A DNA stretch of 9,390 nt. Origin: an uncultured Prevotellaceae bacterium (GTDB lineage Bacteria > Bacteroidota > Bacteroidia > Bacteroidales > Bacteroidaceae). This document shows positions 1 to 7,940 of the stretch, piece after piece; the first letter of the stretch is position 1; the number at the start of each line of letters is the position of its first letter. The position numbers and the translations under genes were made by a program. Below the pieces are notes generated by a model. That model ran no database searches. It was given only the letters and a program-made list of their open reading frames with translations, and was not told the origin of the DNA. The DNA lies in the NCBI GenBank assembly GCA_946407325.1, contig CAMJNN010000042.1, forward strand, positions 1 to 9,390, given 5' to 3'.

Positions 1-1473
1 GAAGACTTGGTGCTGACATCGGCTGTCAACTTCTACGAAGGGTTGACACAGGCTGAGGCTGAGGCTTTCTACAATAAGCTGAAAGATCCTAAGGATGAGA
101 CGCCTGTATCTTATGGCTTGAACAGCAAGTTAGTGAAGAAAGATGGAAAAATATATGAAGATGTCTATAAGGTTGGTGGCCTGTATGGCACAGCTATCGA
201 GAAGATCGTGTATTGGCTGCAGAAGGCCGAGGGAGTGGCAGAGACTCCTGAACAAAAGGCTGTCATTGCCAAACTGATTGAATATTACCAGACTGGTGAC
301 CTGAAAACGTTCGACGACTATACCATCTTGTGGGTGAAGGATTTGAATTCACAGGTGGATTTTACCAACGGATTTACAGAAACTTATGATGATCCATTGG
401 GTATGAAAGGTACTTGGGAAGCCATCGTCAACTTCAAGGATATGGCGGCTACGAAGCGTACAGAAACCATTAGTAATAACGCTCAGTGGTTTGAGGATAA
501 CTCACCAGTAGAGAAGCGTTTCAAGAAAGAAAATGTGAAGGGCGTGTCGGCCAAGGTGATCACGGCCACCATACTTTCTGGTGCTTTGTATCCGTCAACC
601 GCCATCGGTATCAACCTGCCGAACTCTAACTGGGTACGTGCTCAGCATGGTTCTAAGTCTGTGACCATTGGCAATATTACCGATGCTTACAATAAAGCGG
701 CTCATGGCAATGGGTTTAACGAGGAGTTTGCCTATAGCCAGACGGAGTTGGACTTGATAGATAAATATGCCGACTATACTGACGAATTGCATACCGACCT
801 GCACGAGTGCTTGGGACATGCTTCCGGTAAGCTATTGCCAGGTGTGGACCGTGATGCACTGAAGGCCTATAGTTCTACGCTGGAGGAGGGGCGTGCCGAT
901 TTGTTTGCTTTGTATTATCTGGCAGATGGTAAGCTGGTGGAACTGGGACTGACACCTGATGCTGAGGCGTATAAGTCAAATTATTACACTTATATGATGA
1001 ATGGTTTGATGACACAGCTGGTGCGCATCGAGCCAGGAAAGAACATCGAGGAGGCCCATATGCGCAACCGTTCGTTTATAGCCCATTGGGCATACGAGCA
1101 CGGTAAGGCAGATAATGTAGTGGAGCTGGCTAAGAAAGATGGCAAGACTTACGTGAAGATTAACGACTACGAGAAGTTGCGTGCCCTGTTTGGTGAACTG
1201 CTGGCTGAGGTGCAACGCATCAAGTCAACAGGCGATTACGCCGCTGCACGCCGTCTTGTTGAGGATTATGGTGTAAAAGTAGATCCTGTGTTGCATCAGG
1301 AGGTACTGGAGCGCTATAAGAAGTTGAACCTCGCGCCTTATAAGGGTTTTGTGAATCCTAAATACGAACTAGTAAAGGATTCAGATGGCAATGTTACCGA
1401 TGTGAAGGTGACATATGATGAAAGCTATGTTGAGCAGATGCTGCGCTATAGCAAGGACTACAGAACCCTTTAA
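1..1473 (+). CDS. Dipeptidyl peptidase III (M49 zinc peptidase), 5'-truncated by the window edge
   Basis: Zinc exopeptidase of family M49, which removes dipeptides from the N-terminus of short peptides. The reading frame is open from base 1 to a TAA at 1471-1473, so 490 codons are present. Bacteroides members are about 675 residues, so roughly 185 N-terminal residues lie outside the window, and the TTG at 7 is internal. The M49 zinc motif reads HECLGH (802-819), the same variant I recall for the Bacteroides thetaiotaomicron enzyme. The third ligand motif EEGRAD is at 883-900; its second Glu is 28 residues after the first His, as in that enzyme. The flanking text (ASGKLLPG, then DLFALYYLAD) also fits the family. 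The next gene follows after 18 nt, so cotranscription is likely. Whether it is exported cannot be judged without the N-terminus. The family call is very secure. Confidence 0.95.
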   Translation, partial: EDLVLTSAVNFYEGLTQAEAEAFYNKLKDPKDETPVSYGLNSKLVKKDGKIYEDVYKVGGLYGTAIEKIVYWLQKAEGVAETPEQKAVIAKLIEYYQTGDLKTFDDYTILWVKDLNSQVDFTNGFTETYDDPLGMKGTWEAIVNFKDMAATKRTETISNNAQWFEDNSPVEKRFKKENVKGVSAKVITATILSGALYPSTAIGINLPNSNWVRAQHGSKSVTIGNITDAYNKAAHGNGFNEEFAYSQTELDLIDKYADYTDELHTDLHECLGHASGKLLPGVDRDALKAYSSTLEEGRADLFALYYLADGKLVELGLTPDAEAYKSNYYTYMMNGLMTQLVRIEPGKNIEEAHMRNRSFIAHWAYEHGKADNVVELAKKDGKTYVKINDYEKLRALFGELLAEVQRIKSTGDYAAARRLVEDYGVKVDPVLHQEVLERYKKLNLAPYKGFVNPKYELVKDSDGNVTDVKVTYDESYVEQMLRYSKDYRTL

Positions 1474-1491
1474 TTGTTACTTAGTAAAATT

Positions 1492-2160
1492 ATGGTCAAC
1501 GGTCAACTAAAAGAAATAAAGACCCAACTTCGCTTGTCAATGAATGGTTCAGCTTCGGCCATCATGCGTGAGAGAGGTTTGAAGTATAAATTGAATTTTG
1601 GCGTAGAACTTCCTCGTATCAAGCAGATTGCATCGCAATTTGAGAAGAACCACGACTTAGCACAGGCTTTGTGGAAGGAGGATATTCGCGAATGCAAAAT
1701 CCTGGCTGGATTATTGCAACCTGTTGATACTTTCTTTCCAGAGATCATGGACATTTGGATAGAGACGATGCCTTCTGTGGAGATAGCTGAGATGACCTGC
1801 ATGCATCTGTTTCAATATTTGCCCTATGCCCCACAGAAGTCGCTTCAACTGATAGCTAACGAGGGGGAGTATCAGCAGATTTGCGGATACCTCACCATTG
1901 CCCGACTGTTGATGAAGAAGAACGACATGACAGAAAGGGCAGAGAACGAATTGCTGGATCAGGCGGTGGTGTCGTACTTAGGCGGATCTTTTGCTGTGCG
2001 CAAGGCAGTGATGACGGCTTTGAAAAAGTATATGGCTGACAATGAACAGCATGCCTTTATGCTTTGCAGGGTGGTGGAGCCATTGAAAAGCAGTACCGAT
2101 ACACAGGCCAAGGCATTGGTGGAGTGGGTGACGCAAGAAGTTTCGAACTATTTTTCATGA
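1492..2160 (+). CDS. AlkD-like DNA alkylation repair family protein (HEAT-like repeats)
   Basis: A 222-residue, probably cytoplasmic protein made mostly of predicted helices, resembling the AlkD/DNA alkylation repair family (HEAT-like repeats that wrap DNA and release alkylated bases). Supporting text is the stretch LPRIKQIASQF followed by LAQALWKEDIRECKILAGLL (residues about 42-72), a family hallmark. I start it at the ATG at 1492; the frame is open back to the previous stop, but the only earlier start is a TTG abutting that stop. Where many AlkD relatives carry a Trp-Asp-x-x-Asp type catalytic stretch, this protein reads SVEIAEMTC (around residue 96), so the catalytic Asp may be replaced by Glu. 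That alignment was made by eye and glycosylase activity is uncertain. It follows the peptidase gene by 18 nt and ends in a TGA at 2158-2160. Confidence 0.75.
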   Translation: MVNGQLKEIKTQLRLSMNGSASAIMRERGLKYKLNFGVELPRIKQIASQFEKNHDLAQALWKEDIRECKILAGLLQPVDTFFPEIMDIWIETMPSVEIAEMTCMHLFQYLPYAPQKSLQLIANEGEYQQICGYLTIARLLMKKNDMTERAENELLDQAVVSYLGGSFAVRKAVMTALKKYMADNEQHAFMLCRVVEPLKSSTDTQAKALVEWVTQEVSNYFS

Positions 2161-2162
2161 TG

Positions 2163-2197
2163 ATTGTTCTTGCAATACATAATTATTGCTAACTTTG
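2163..2197 (+). promoter_or_regulatory. Candidate Bacteroidetes-type promoter for the fur-like/purA operon
   Basis: The 56-nt gap before the regulator gene contains TAACTTTG (2190-2197), an exact match to the Bacteroidetes -7 consensus TAnnTTTG. The -33 element (TTTG about 19-21 nt upstream) is only weakly represented, by ATTG or TTGT-like text near 2163-2168. A transcript would start near 2204, leaving a short A-rich leader before the ATG at 2217. The call rests on the -7 box alone. Confidence 0.5.
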
Positions 2198-2216
2198 TTG
2201 CTGTAAGTAGAGAATC

Positions 2217-2816
2217 ATGGTGAAGACAAATAATATGGATGTAAGGGAAAAGGTGAAGCAGCTGTTCACTGAATACCTAACGAAAAGGAAGCATCGCAAG
2301 ACTCCCGAGCGCTATGCTATACTCGACATGATTTATTCTATTGACGGTCATTTCAATATTGACTCTCTTTATACGATGATGGAGGAAACAGCCAAGTTCA
2401 GGGTAAGTCGTGCCACGCTCTACAACACCCTCATCCTGTTGCTTGATGCCCATTTGGTGGTAAAGCACCAGTTTGGCACCACATCACAGTATGAGAAATG
2501 CTTCAACCAGGAAACCCATCATCACATGATCTGCACCCAGTGCGGTAAGGTGACGGAGTTTAATAATGAGCAGCTGCAGACCGATATCGAGGGCGCTAAG
2601 TTGCCTCGATTCAGGCAGACACACTACTCGCTCTATGTCTATGGCCTGTGCAGCAGGTGCCAGTGGAAACAGGCCATGAAGTTGAATAGCATTAAGAGGC
2701 AAAGCAAAGCTGAATCTGCCAGCAAAGCCGTAGTAAAAAGCAAAGCAGATGCCAAGGACAAGAAGACATTAACGAAGAAGAAGAAACAAAAAATAAATAA
2801 AAACATAAAGAAATGA
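2217..2816 (+). CDS. Fur-family transcriptional regulator with lysine-rich C-terminal tail
   Basis: A 199-residue DNA-binding regulator of the Fur/PerR/Zur superfamily. The N-terminal winged helix spans about residues 10-90, with the recognition-helix text VSRATLYNTL. The dimerisation domain carries THHHMICTQCGKV and, later, LCSRC: the four cysteines that hold structural zinc. The usual HHHDH pattern of iron-sensing Fur is not intact (HHHM here), so the sensed metal or signal cannot be assigned. From about residue 155 the protein runs into a roughly 45-residue Lys/Ser/Ala-rich tail ending in KKKKQKINKNIKK, beyond the usual 130-160 residue length. The start is the ATG at 2217; the ATG at 2235 is a possible alternative. 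The stop overlaps the purA start by 4 nt (ATGA, 2813-2816), so the two are translationally coupled. Confidence 0.9.
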   Translation: MVKTNNMDVREKVKQLFTEYLTKRKHRKTPERYAILDMIYSIDGHFNIDSLYTMMEETAKFRVSRATLYNTLILLLDAHLVVKHQFGTTSQYEKCFNQETHHHMICTQCGKVTEFNNEQLQTDIEGAKLPRFRQTHYSLYVYGLCSRCQWKQAMKLNSIKRQSKAESASKAVVKSKADAKDKKTLTKKKKQKINKNIKK

Positions 2817-4081
2817 AAGTAGATGTACTGTTGGGATTACAATGGGGTGACGAAGGCAAAGGCAAGGTGGTCGATGTGCTGACACCCAATTATGATGTGG
2901 TAGCTCGTTTTCAGGGAGGCCCCAATGCTGGTCATACCCTCGAGTTTGAAGGACAGAAATATGTGCTTCGCTCCATCCCCTCTGGCATTTTCCAGGGCGA
3001 CAAAGTGAATATTATTGGCAATGGCGTGGTGCTTGATCCTGCTTTGTTCAAAGATGAGGCTGTGGCATTGGAGCAGTCGGGTCATAACCTGAAAGACCGG
3101 TTGATTATCTCTAAGAAAGCCCACTTGATTATGCCTACCCACCGTGTGCTCGATGCTGCCTATGAAGCAGCCAAAGGCGCTTCGAAGGTGGGTACTACAG
3201 GCAAGGGCATTGGTCCTACCTATACCGACAAGGTGAGTCGTAACGGCTTGCGAGTGGGTGACTTGCTATATAATTTCGACCAGAAATATGCAGCAGCTAA
3301 GGCGCGTCATGAGAAGATATTGAAGGATATGAACTTTGCCTACGATATCACTGAAACCGAAAAGGCTTGGTTTGAGGGCATCGAATACCTCAAGCAGTTC
3401 CAGTTGGTCGATAGCGAGCATGTCATCAATACCATGTTGGACGAGGGCAAGTCGGTGTTGTGCGAAGGCGCACAAGGCACGATGCTGGATGTGGATTTCG
3501 GTTCTTATCCGTTCGTTACTTCCTCCAACACCGTTTGTGCAGGAGCTTGCACAGGCTTGGGCGTTTCACCCCGTCGCATAGGCGATGTGTATGGTATTTT
3601 CAAGGCTTACTGTACCCGTGTAGGTGCTGGTCCGTTCCCGACCGAGTTGTTCGATGAGGTAGGCGACAGGATTCGTGACTTAGGTCATGAATATGGTGCC
3701 GTAACGGGCAGAAAACGCCGTTGTGGATGGATTGACCTCGTGGCATTGCGATATGCAGTGATGATTGATGGCGTTACCAAGTTGATTATGATGAAGAGCG
3801 ATGTGCTCGATGATTTCGATACCATCAAGGCTTGCGTAGCTTACAAGGTAAATGGTGAGGAGATCGACCACTTCCCATTCGACATATCCGAGGGTGTGGA
3901 GCCTGTATATGTCGAGATGCCAGGCTGGAAGACTCCGATGAGCAAGATGCAGAGCGAGGATGAGTTCCCTGAGGAATTCAATAACTATCTCTCTTTCTTG
4001 GAGGAGGAACTGGGTGTGCCCGTGAAGATCGTGTCAGTGGGTCCTGATCGTGAGCAAACAATTATCAGATATAATGAATAA
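2813..4081 (+). CDS. purA: Adenylosuccinate synthetase
   Basis: Cytoplasmic GTP-dependent enzyme that joins IMP and aspartate to give adenylosuccinate, the first committed step from IMP to AMP. At 422 residues it is full length for the bacterial enzyme. The GTP-binding loop GDEGKGK is at residues 12-18, and GGPNAGHT at 35-42 supplies His41; Asp13 and His41 fall at the numbers of the E. coli catalytic pair. Further conserved blocks are TTGKGIGPTYTDK, VGAGPFPTEL and GRKRRCGWIDL. The start codon overlaps the end of the fur-like gene, and the A-rich codons of that gene's lysine tail form its ribosome-binding leader. The fucosidase gene begins on the base after the purA stop. The assignment is secure. 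Confidence 0.98.
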   Translation: MKVDVLLGLQWGDEGKGKVVDVLTPNYDVVARFQGGPNAGHTLEFEGQKYVLRSIPSGIFQGDKVNIIGNGVVLDPALFKDEAVALEQSGHNLKDRLIISKKAHLIMPTHRVLDAAYEAAKGASKVGTTGKGIGPTYTDKVSRNGLRVGDLLYNFDQKYAAAKARHEKILKDMNFAYDITETEKAWFEGIEYLKQFQLVDSEHVINTMLDEGKSVLCEGAQGTMLDVDFGSYPFVTSSNTVCAGACTGLGVSPRRIGDVYGIFKAYCTRVGAGPFPTELFDEVGDRIRDLGHEYGAVTGRKRRCGWIDLVALRYAVMIDGVTKLIMMKSDVLDDFDTIKACVAYKVNGEEIDHFPFDISEGVEPVYVEMPGWKTPMSKMQSEDEFPEEFNNYLSFLEEELGVPVKIVSVGPDREQTIIRYNE

Positions 4082-5410
4082 ATGAAGCAGCTCGCTAAAT
4101 ACTTGTTTATAGCATTGGCATGTTCTATGTTCAATGTTCCATGTTCGGTGTTGAGGGCGCAGTATGTGCCTTCTGCGGAGAACCTAAAGGCTCGCAGTGA
4201 GTTTCAGGACAAGAAGTTGGGCATCTTCCTGCATTGGGGCGTTTATGCCATGATGGGACAAGGCGAGTGGGTGATGAACAACCGTAACATCAACTACGAG
4301 GAATATGCCAAGATGCCTGCTGGTTTCTATCCTTCCAAATTCAATGCTGAGGAATGGGTAAAGGCTTTCAAGGAGGCTGGTGTGAACTATATTACATTTA
4401 CCTCCCGTCACCACGATGGTTTCTCTATGTTCAACTCGAAGGCCAGCGAGGGCTATAATATTGTGGAGGCTACGCCTTTCAAGCGCGATGTGATCAAGGA
4501 ATTGGCCGATGCCTGTGCCAAGTATGGCATCACCCTCAACTTCTACTATTCTCACCTCGACTGGCACAGGTTGGATTATCCTTTGGGTAGTACAGGACGT
4601 CAGTTGGGCAGACCTACCGACCAGCAGAACTGGAAGTCATATTACAATTTTATGAACGCCCAGCTCACCGAACTCCTCACACAATATGGACCGATAGGTG
4701 CCATCTGGTTCGATGGTGTGTGGGATCATGCTGGTGATGCTGTGCCCTTCGATTGGCAACTGGAGGAACAATATGCTTTGATTCACAAACTCCAGCCATC
4801 TTGTCTGGTGGGCAATAACCACCACAAGAACCTCAACCCTGGCGAGGATATACAAATCTTTGAGCGCGATCTGCCTGGACAGAACAATGCAGGCTTTTCT
4901 GGTGGTATGCAGGTTAGCGACGAGGTACCGCTGGAGTCGTGTCAGACCATGAGCGATGTGTGGGGATATAACATCACCGATGTGCATTTCAAATCGACCA
5001 AGGAACTGATACAGATGCTGGTGCATGCCGCCGGACTGAATGCGAACCTGCTCATGAATATTGGCCCGCAACCTGATGGACAGCTGCCAGCTGAGTCCTT
5101 AAAGCGCCTCAAGGAAATAGGGGAGTGGACCAGCCAGTATGGTGAGACCATCTATGGTACTCGTGGCGGATTGGTGACACCTCGCGATTGGGGAGTGACA
5201 ACGCAGAAGGGCAATAAGCTCTATGTGCACATCCTCAAGTGGCAAGACAAGGGTTTGTTCCTTCCCGTCACTGACCATAAGCTCAGCAATGCTAAACTGT
5301 TCAAGGATGGCAGTCAGGTAAAGTTGGTCAAGAGCAAAGAGGGTTATCTGCTGGAGTTGTCTGCTGTGCCCGATGACATTGATACGGTGGTGGAATTTAC
5401 CATCGACTGA
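4082..5410 (+). CDS. GH29 alpha-L-fucosidase, exported
   Basis: Retaining glycoside hydrolase of family GH29, which releases alpha-L-fucose from host glycans or plant xyloglucan. Residues 1-27 form a signal peptide (charged start, hydrophobic core YLFIALAC, likely cleavage after LRA before Gln27), so it probably works in the periplasm. The catalytic barrel shows GIFLHWGVYAMMGQGEW (about 47-63), TSRHHDGFSMF (108-117) and IWFDG (208-212), where Asp211 is the expected nucleophile; Glu261 in IQIFERD is a candidate acid/base. A beta-rich C-terminal part follows from about residue 355. At 442 residues it is complete. The ATG touches the purA TAA (4079-4081), so it is almost certainly read from the same mRNA. 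The signal-peptide region contains a 7-bp tandem repeat, listed separately. Subfamily and linkage preference cannot be told. Confidence 0.93.
   Translation: MKQLAKYLFIALACSMFNVPCSVLRAQYVPSAENLKARSEFQDKKLGIFLHWGVYAMMGQGEWVMNNRNINYEEYAKMPAGFYPSKFNAEEWVKAFKEAGVNYITFTSRHHDGFSMFNSKASEGYNIVEATPFKRDVIKELADACAKYGITLNFYYSHLDWHRLDYPLGSTGRQLGRPTDQQNWKSYYNFMNAQLTELLTQYGPIGAIWFDGVWDHAGDAVPFDWQLEEQYALIHKLQPSCLVGNNHHKNLNPGEDIQIFERDLPGQNNAGFSGGMQVSDEVPLESCQTMSDVWGYNITDVHFKSTKELIQMLVHAAGLNANLLMNIGPQPDGQLPAESLKRLKEIGEWTSQYGETIYGTRGGLVTPRDWGVTTQKGNKLYVHILKWQDKGLFLPVTDHKLSNAKLFKDGSQVKLVKSKEGYLLELSAVPDDIDTVVEFTID
4120..4154 (+). repeat. Heptanucleotide tandem repeat (ATGTTCN) inside the fucosidase signal-peptide codons
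   Basis: Four consecutive units ATGTTCT, ATGTTCA, ATGTTCC and ATGTTCG (4120-4147) are followed by a degenerate fifth, GTGTTGA. The period is 7 bp, not a multiple of three, so gain or loss of one unit would shift the frame within the first 25 codons. Each unit differs at its last base, which would reduce slippage. Confidence 0.8.
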
Positions 5411-5412
5411 TT

Positions 5413-5428
5413 TGGCACAGCATTTGCA
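5413..5428 (+). promoter_or_regulatory. Sigma-54 (RpoN) -24/-12 promoter
   Basis: TGGCACAGCATTTGCA matches the consensus TGGCACRNNNNTTGCW at every defined base. The invariant GG (5414-5415) and GC (5426-5427) are 12 bp apart, as required. It starts 3 nt after the fucosidase TGA (5408-5410), and the predicted start of transcription is near 5439. That leaves an A-rich leader of about 40 nt, containing AAACTAACAA twice (5452-5461 and 5468-5477), before the ATG at 5480. Activator sites, if any, would lie inside the fucosidase gene. Other TGGCAC occurrences in the window that I checked lack the matching -12 half. Confidence 0.75.
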
Positions 5429-5479
5429 GGAAAGTTTGTGTAAAACAAAAAAAACTAACAAACTCAAAAACTAACAATT

Positions 5480-6175
5480 ATGCAAACAGGAATAGGAATT
5501 CAATGGATTATATTTATCGGCGTAGCTATTGTTAGCTGGCTGGTACAGTGGAACCTGCAACGCAAGTTCAAGAAGTATTCCCAGATTCTCAACTCTTCAG
5601 GTCTCACAGGTGCTGAGATTGCCATGAAGATGTTGCACGACAATGGCTTGTACGATGTGCAAGTAACCCATGTGGAAGGTCAGCTGACCGACCACTACAA
5701 CCCTACCAACAAGACGGTGAACCTCAGTGAGGGAGTCTATAACAGCAATAGCATCATGGCAGCAGCTGTGGCGGCTCACGAGTGCGGACACGCAGTGCAG
5801 CATGCTCGTGCCTATGCCCCACTGAGCTTGCGCAGTCAGTTGGTGCCAATCGTCACTTTTGCTTCACAGTGGGTAACGTGGGTCATTTTGGCAGGCATCT
5901 TCCTGCTGGAGGTGTTTCCCCAGCTGTTGCTCATTGGCATTTTGCTGTTTGCCACCACCACGTTGTTCAGTTTCATCACCCTCCCTGTAGAGATTGATGC
6001 CAGTCGCCGCGCATTGGTGTGGCTCGAAAGTGCCGGTATGACCAACTATACCAATCATGCCTACGCCAAAGATGCTTTGAAGTCGGCTGCCTATACCTAT
6101 GTAGTAGCTGCCCTCAGCTCACTGGCCACGCTCATTTATTATATAATGATATTTATGGGACGCTCCCGTGATTAA
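5480..6175 (+). CDS. Membrane zinc metallopeptidase, YugP family
   Basis: A 231-residue integral membrane protein of the zinc-dependent neutral protease family typified by Bacillus YugP (Pfam Zn_peptidase_2). The physiological substrate of the family is poorly known. An N-terminal membrane segment spans about residues 4-22. The zinc site AAHECGHAVQHARAYAPLSLR carries HExxH at residues 100-104. Two adjoining membrane stretches follow (about 132-145 and 148-168), then PVEIDASRRAL, whose Glu171 is a probable third ligand, and a last membrane segment at about 205-225. Length is normal for the family. The ATG at 5480 follows an A-rich leader behind the sigma-54 promoter. hisS begins 11 nt after the stop, so the two are likely cotranscribed. 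Confidence 0.93.
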   Translation: MQTGIGIQWIIFIGVAIVSWLVQWNLQRKFKKYSQILNSSGLTGAEIAMKMLHDNGLYDVQVTHVEGQLTDHYNPTNKTVNLSEGVYNSNSIMAAAVAAHECGHAVQHARAYAPLSLRSQLVPIVTFASQWVTWVILAGIFLLEVFPQLLLIGILLFATTTLFSFITLPVEIDASRRALVWLESAGMTNYTNHAYAKDALKSAAYTYVVAALSSLATLIYYIMIFMGRSRD

Positions 6176-6186
6176 GATAAAGAATT

Positions 6187-7542
6187 ATGATAAAACCCAG
6201 TATTCCAAAAGGAACCAGAGATTTTTCGCCCATAGAGATGGCGAAACGAAACTATATCTTCAACACCATCCGAGAGGTATATCACCTATATGGCTTCCAT
6301 CAGATTGAGACGCCAGCTATGGAGAACCTCTCCACCCTGATGGGTAAATATGGTGAAGAAGGCGACAAACTGCTGTTCAAGATCCAGAACTCAGGTGATT
6401 GTTTTCGAGGCATCAGCGACGAAGAACTGCTGAGCCGTGATGTGGCACACCTCTCTGCCAAGTTCTGCGAGAAAGGTCTGCGTTACGACCTCACCGTGCC
6501 CTTTGCCCGTTTTGTCGTGATGCATCGTGAGGAGATTACCTTCCCCTTCAAGCGTTATCAGATACAGCCCGTATGGCGTGCCGATCGTCCACAAAAAGGC
6601 CGTTATCGTGAGTTTTATCAGTGTGATGCCGATGTGGTGGGTAGTGACTCCCTGCTCAACGAAGTTGAACTGATGCAGATTGTTGATACGGTCTTTAAAC
6701 GCTTTGGCGTGAGGGTGTGCATCAAGATCAACAACCGTAAGATATTGAGTGGTATAGCCGAGATTATCGGTGAGGCAGAACGCATTGTTGATATCACTGT
6801 CGCTATAGACAAACTGGATAAGATTGGTCTCGACAATGTGAATGCCGAACTACGTGAGAAAGGAGTCAGTGATGAGGCTATTGCCAAGCTACAACCCATT
6901 ATCCTGCTCAGTGGCACCAACGATGAGAAGCTGGCAACACTGAAGACTGTTCTTGCTGACAGCGAGACAGGTTTGAAGGGCGTGGAAGAGACAGAGTTTA
7001 TTCTACATACACTGGCTGCCTTGAACTTACAAAATACCATCGAGTTAGATCTCACCTTGGCTCGAGGCTTGAACTATTATACAGGTGCCATCTTCGAGGT
7101 AAAGGCACTGGATGTACAGATTGGCAGCATCACAGGCGGTGGTCGTTACGACAACCTGACAGGTGTGTTTGGCTTGCCAGGCGTATCGGGAGTGGGCATC
7201 TCCTTTGGTGCCGACCGCATTTTCGATGTACTGAATCAGCTGGAGCTTTATCCTAAGGAAGCAGTGAATGAAACCCAGTTACTGTTCATCAACTTTGGTG
7301 AGAAAGAAGCCGCCTTTGCCATGCAGACCTTGTTGCAAGTACGTGCCGCAGGTATTCGTGCCGAGCTCTTTCCCGACACCTGCAAGATGAAGAAGCAGAT
7401 GAGCTATGCCAATGCCCACAATATTCCTTTTGTGGCGCTGGTAGGCGAGAACGAACTGGCAGAGGGCAAGGTAACACTAAAAAACATGGCTTCAGGTGAA
7501 CAGACATTGGTAACTCCAGAAGAGCTGATTAAAATGTTATGA
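6187..7542 (+). CDS. hisS: Histidyl-tRNA synthetase
   Basis: Cytoplasmic class II aminoacyl-tRNA synthetase that charges tRNA-His. At 451 residues it is complete, from [15 protein letters not shown] to a TGA at 7540-7542. Visible landmarks are [13 protein letters not shown] (98-110), the motif 2 region from [13 protein letters not shown] to REFYQCD (123-147), the histidine-specific [15 protein letters not shown] (291-305) and GGGRYDNL (317-324), and motif 3 [12 protein letters not shown] (335-346). The C-terminal anticodon-binding domain runs from about residue 362. It sits 11 nt behind the membrane peptidase gene. The last ~25 codons (from about 7465) recur in diverged form at 8519-8602, so the 3' end of this gene has been a recombination site. 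The intact copy shows no defect. Confidence 0.98.
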   Translation: MIKPSIPKGTRDFSPIEMAKRNYIFNTIREVYHLYGFHQIETPAMENLSTLMGKYGEEGDKLLFKIQNSGDCFRGISDEELLSRDVAHLSAKFCEKGLRYDLTVPFARFVVMHREEITFPFKRYQIQPVWRADRPQKGRYREFYQCDADVVGSDSLLNEVELMQIVDTVFKRFGVRVCIKINNRKILSGIAEIIGEAERIVDITVAIDKLDKIGLDNVNAELREKGVSDEAIAKLQPIILLSGTNDEKLATLKTVLADSETGLKGVEETEFILHTLAALNLQNTIELDLTLARGLNYYTGAIFEVKALDVQIGSITGGGRYDNLTGVFGLPGVSGVGISFGADRIFDVLNQLELYPKEAVNETQLLFINFGEKEAAFAMQTLLQVRAAGIRAELFPDTCKMKKQMSYANAHNIPFVALVGENELAEGKVTLKNMASGEQTLVTPEELIKML

Positions 7543-7673
7543 GAAAAGAGGAGCCAAAGGCAATTCTCCCTCCTGGTATGTAATCGTGTCTTGCCAGTGT
7601 GAAGAGAATTCCTTTCTCTGGAAGATTTACAAATCCCCATGGGCATTATATACGAAATTTAAAGACTAAAACA
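7543..7673. other. 131-nt spacer between hisS and the peptide genes
   Basis: I see no gene and no strong terminator here. There is a weak 6-bp inverted repeat (AGAGAA/TTCTCT, 7603-7619) without a T-run and a short palindrome CCCATGGG (7636-7643). No TTTG/TAnnTTTG promoter pair is evident, so the peptide genes may be read through from hisS or from a promoter I cannot recognise. Confidence 0.5.
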
Positions 7674-7928
7674 ATGGAAAAGAACAATGAAAAAAGAGTG
7701 TTGCGAGTGGAACTTGACAACGACGTGAAGAAGGTTTCCATCACCGGAACTAATGGTGATGAGAAAGTGGTAATGAGACAGGAACTTGACGAGGATGACC
7801 TCGACCAGGCCACAGGCGGTGGGGTATTAGACGCATTTTGCCGTTCACATGTCCCAGCTACTCACCACATAACCATAGATCCTGATCGTGGCTTCTATAA
7901 AGATTCTAAAGTTTATCATAACCCTTAG
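7674..7928 (+). CDS. Double-glycine leader peptide precursor 1 (bacteriocin/RiPP-like)
   Basis: An 84-residue protein I do not recognise by family, but it has the layout of a secreted peptide precursor. An acidic region MRQELDEDDLDQATGG (residues 34-49) ends in Gly-Gly; a C39-type peptidase/ABC exporter normally cuts after such a motif. That would free a 35-residue core beginning GVLDAFCRSH and ending YHNP, with a single Cys and three His. The leader is unlike those of the two following genes: residues 8-33 look like alternating beta strands (VLRVELDNDVKKVSITGTNG) instead of a helix. I chose the ATG at 7674, which follows an A-rich leader (actaaaacaATG); the frame is open back to an ATG at 7599, but that would add an unlike basic stretch. 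Gene 2 starts 12 nt after its stop. Function is inferred from architecture only. Confidence 0.7.
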   Translation: MEKNNEKRVLRVELDNDVKKVSITGTNGDEKVVMRQELDEDDLDQATGGGVLDAFCRSHVPATHHITIDPDRGFYKDSKVYHNP

Positions 7929-7940
7929 AAGATTAACATT

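Noticed and set aside
1474..1491. TTG start at 1474 for the AlkD-like gene
   Set aside because: It abuts the previous stop with no leader; the ATG 18 nt downstream is preferred.
4109..4129. Lipoprotein signal in the fucosidase (IALAC)
   Set aside because: The position three before Cys is Ala, not Leu/Val/Ile, and a signal peptidase I site before Gln27 fits better.
4637..5071. 144-residue minus-strand frame inside the fucosidase gene
   Set aside because: Shadow of a strongly conserved GH29 coding sequence; no start context or recognisable domain.
7599..7673. Upstream ATG at 7599 extending peptide gene 1 by 25 residues
   Set aside because: The extension (MKRIPFSGRF...) is basic and unlike any leader here, and the ATG at 7674 has the typical A-rich start context.
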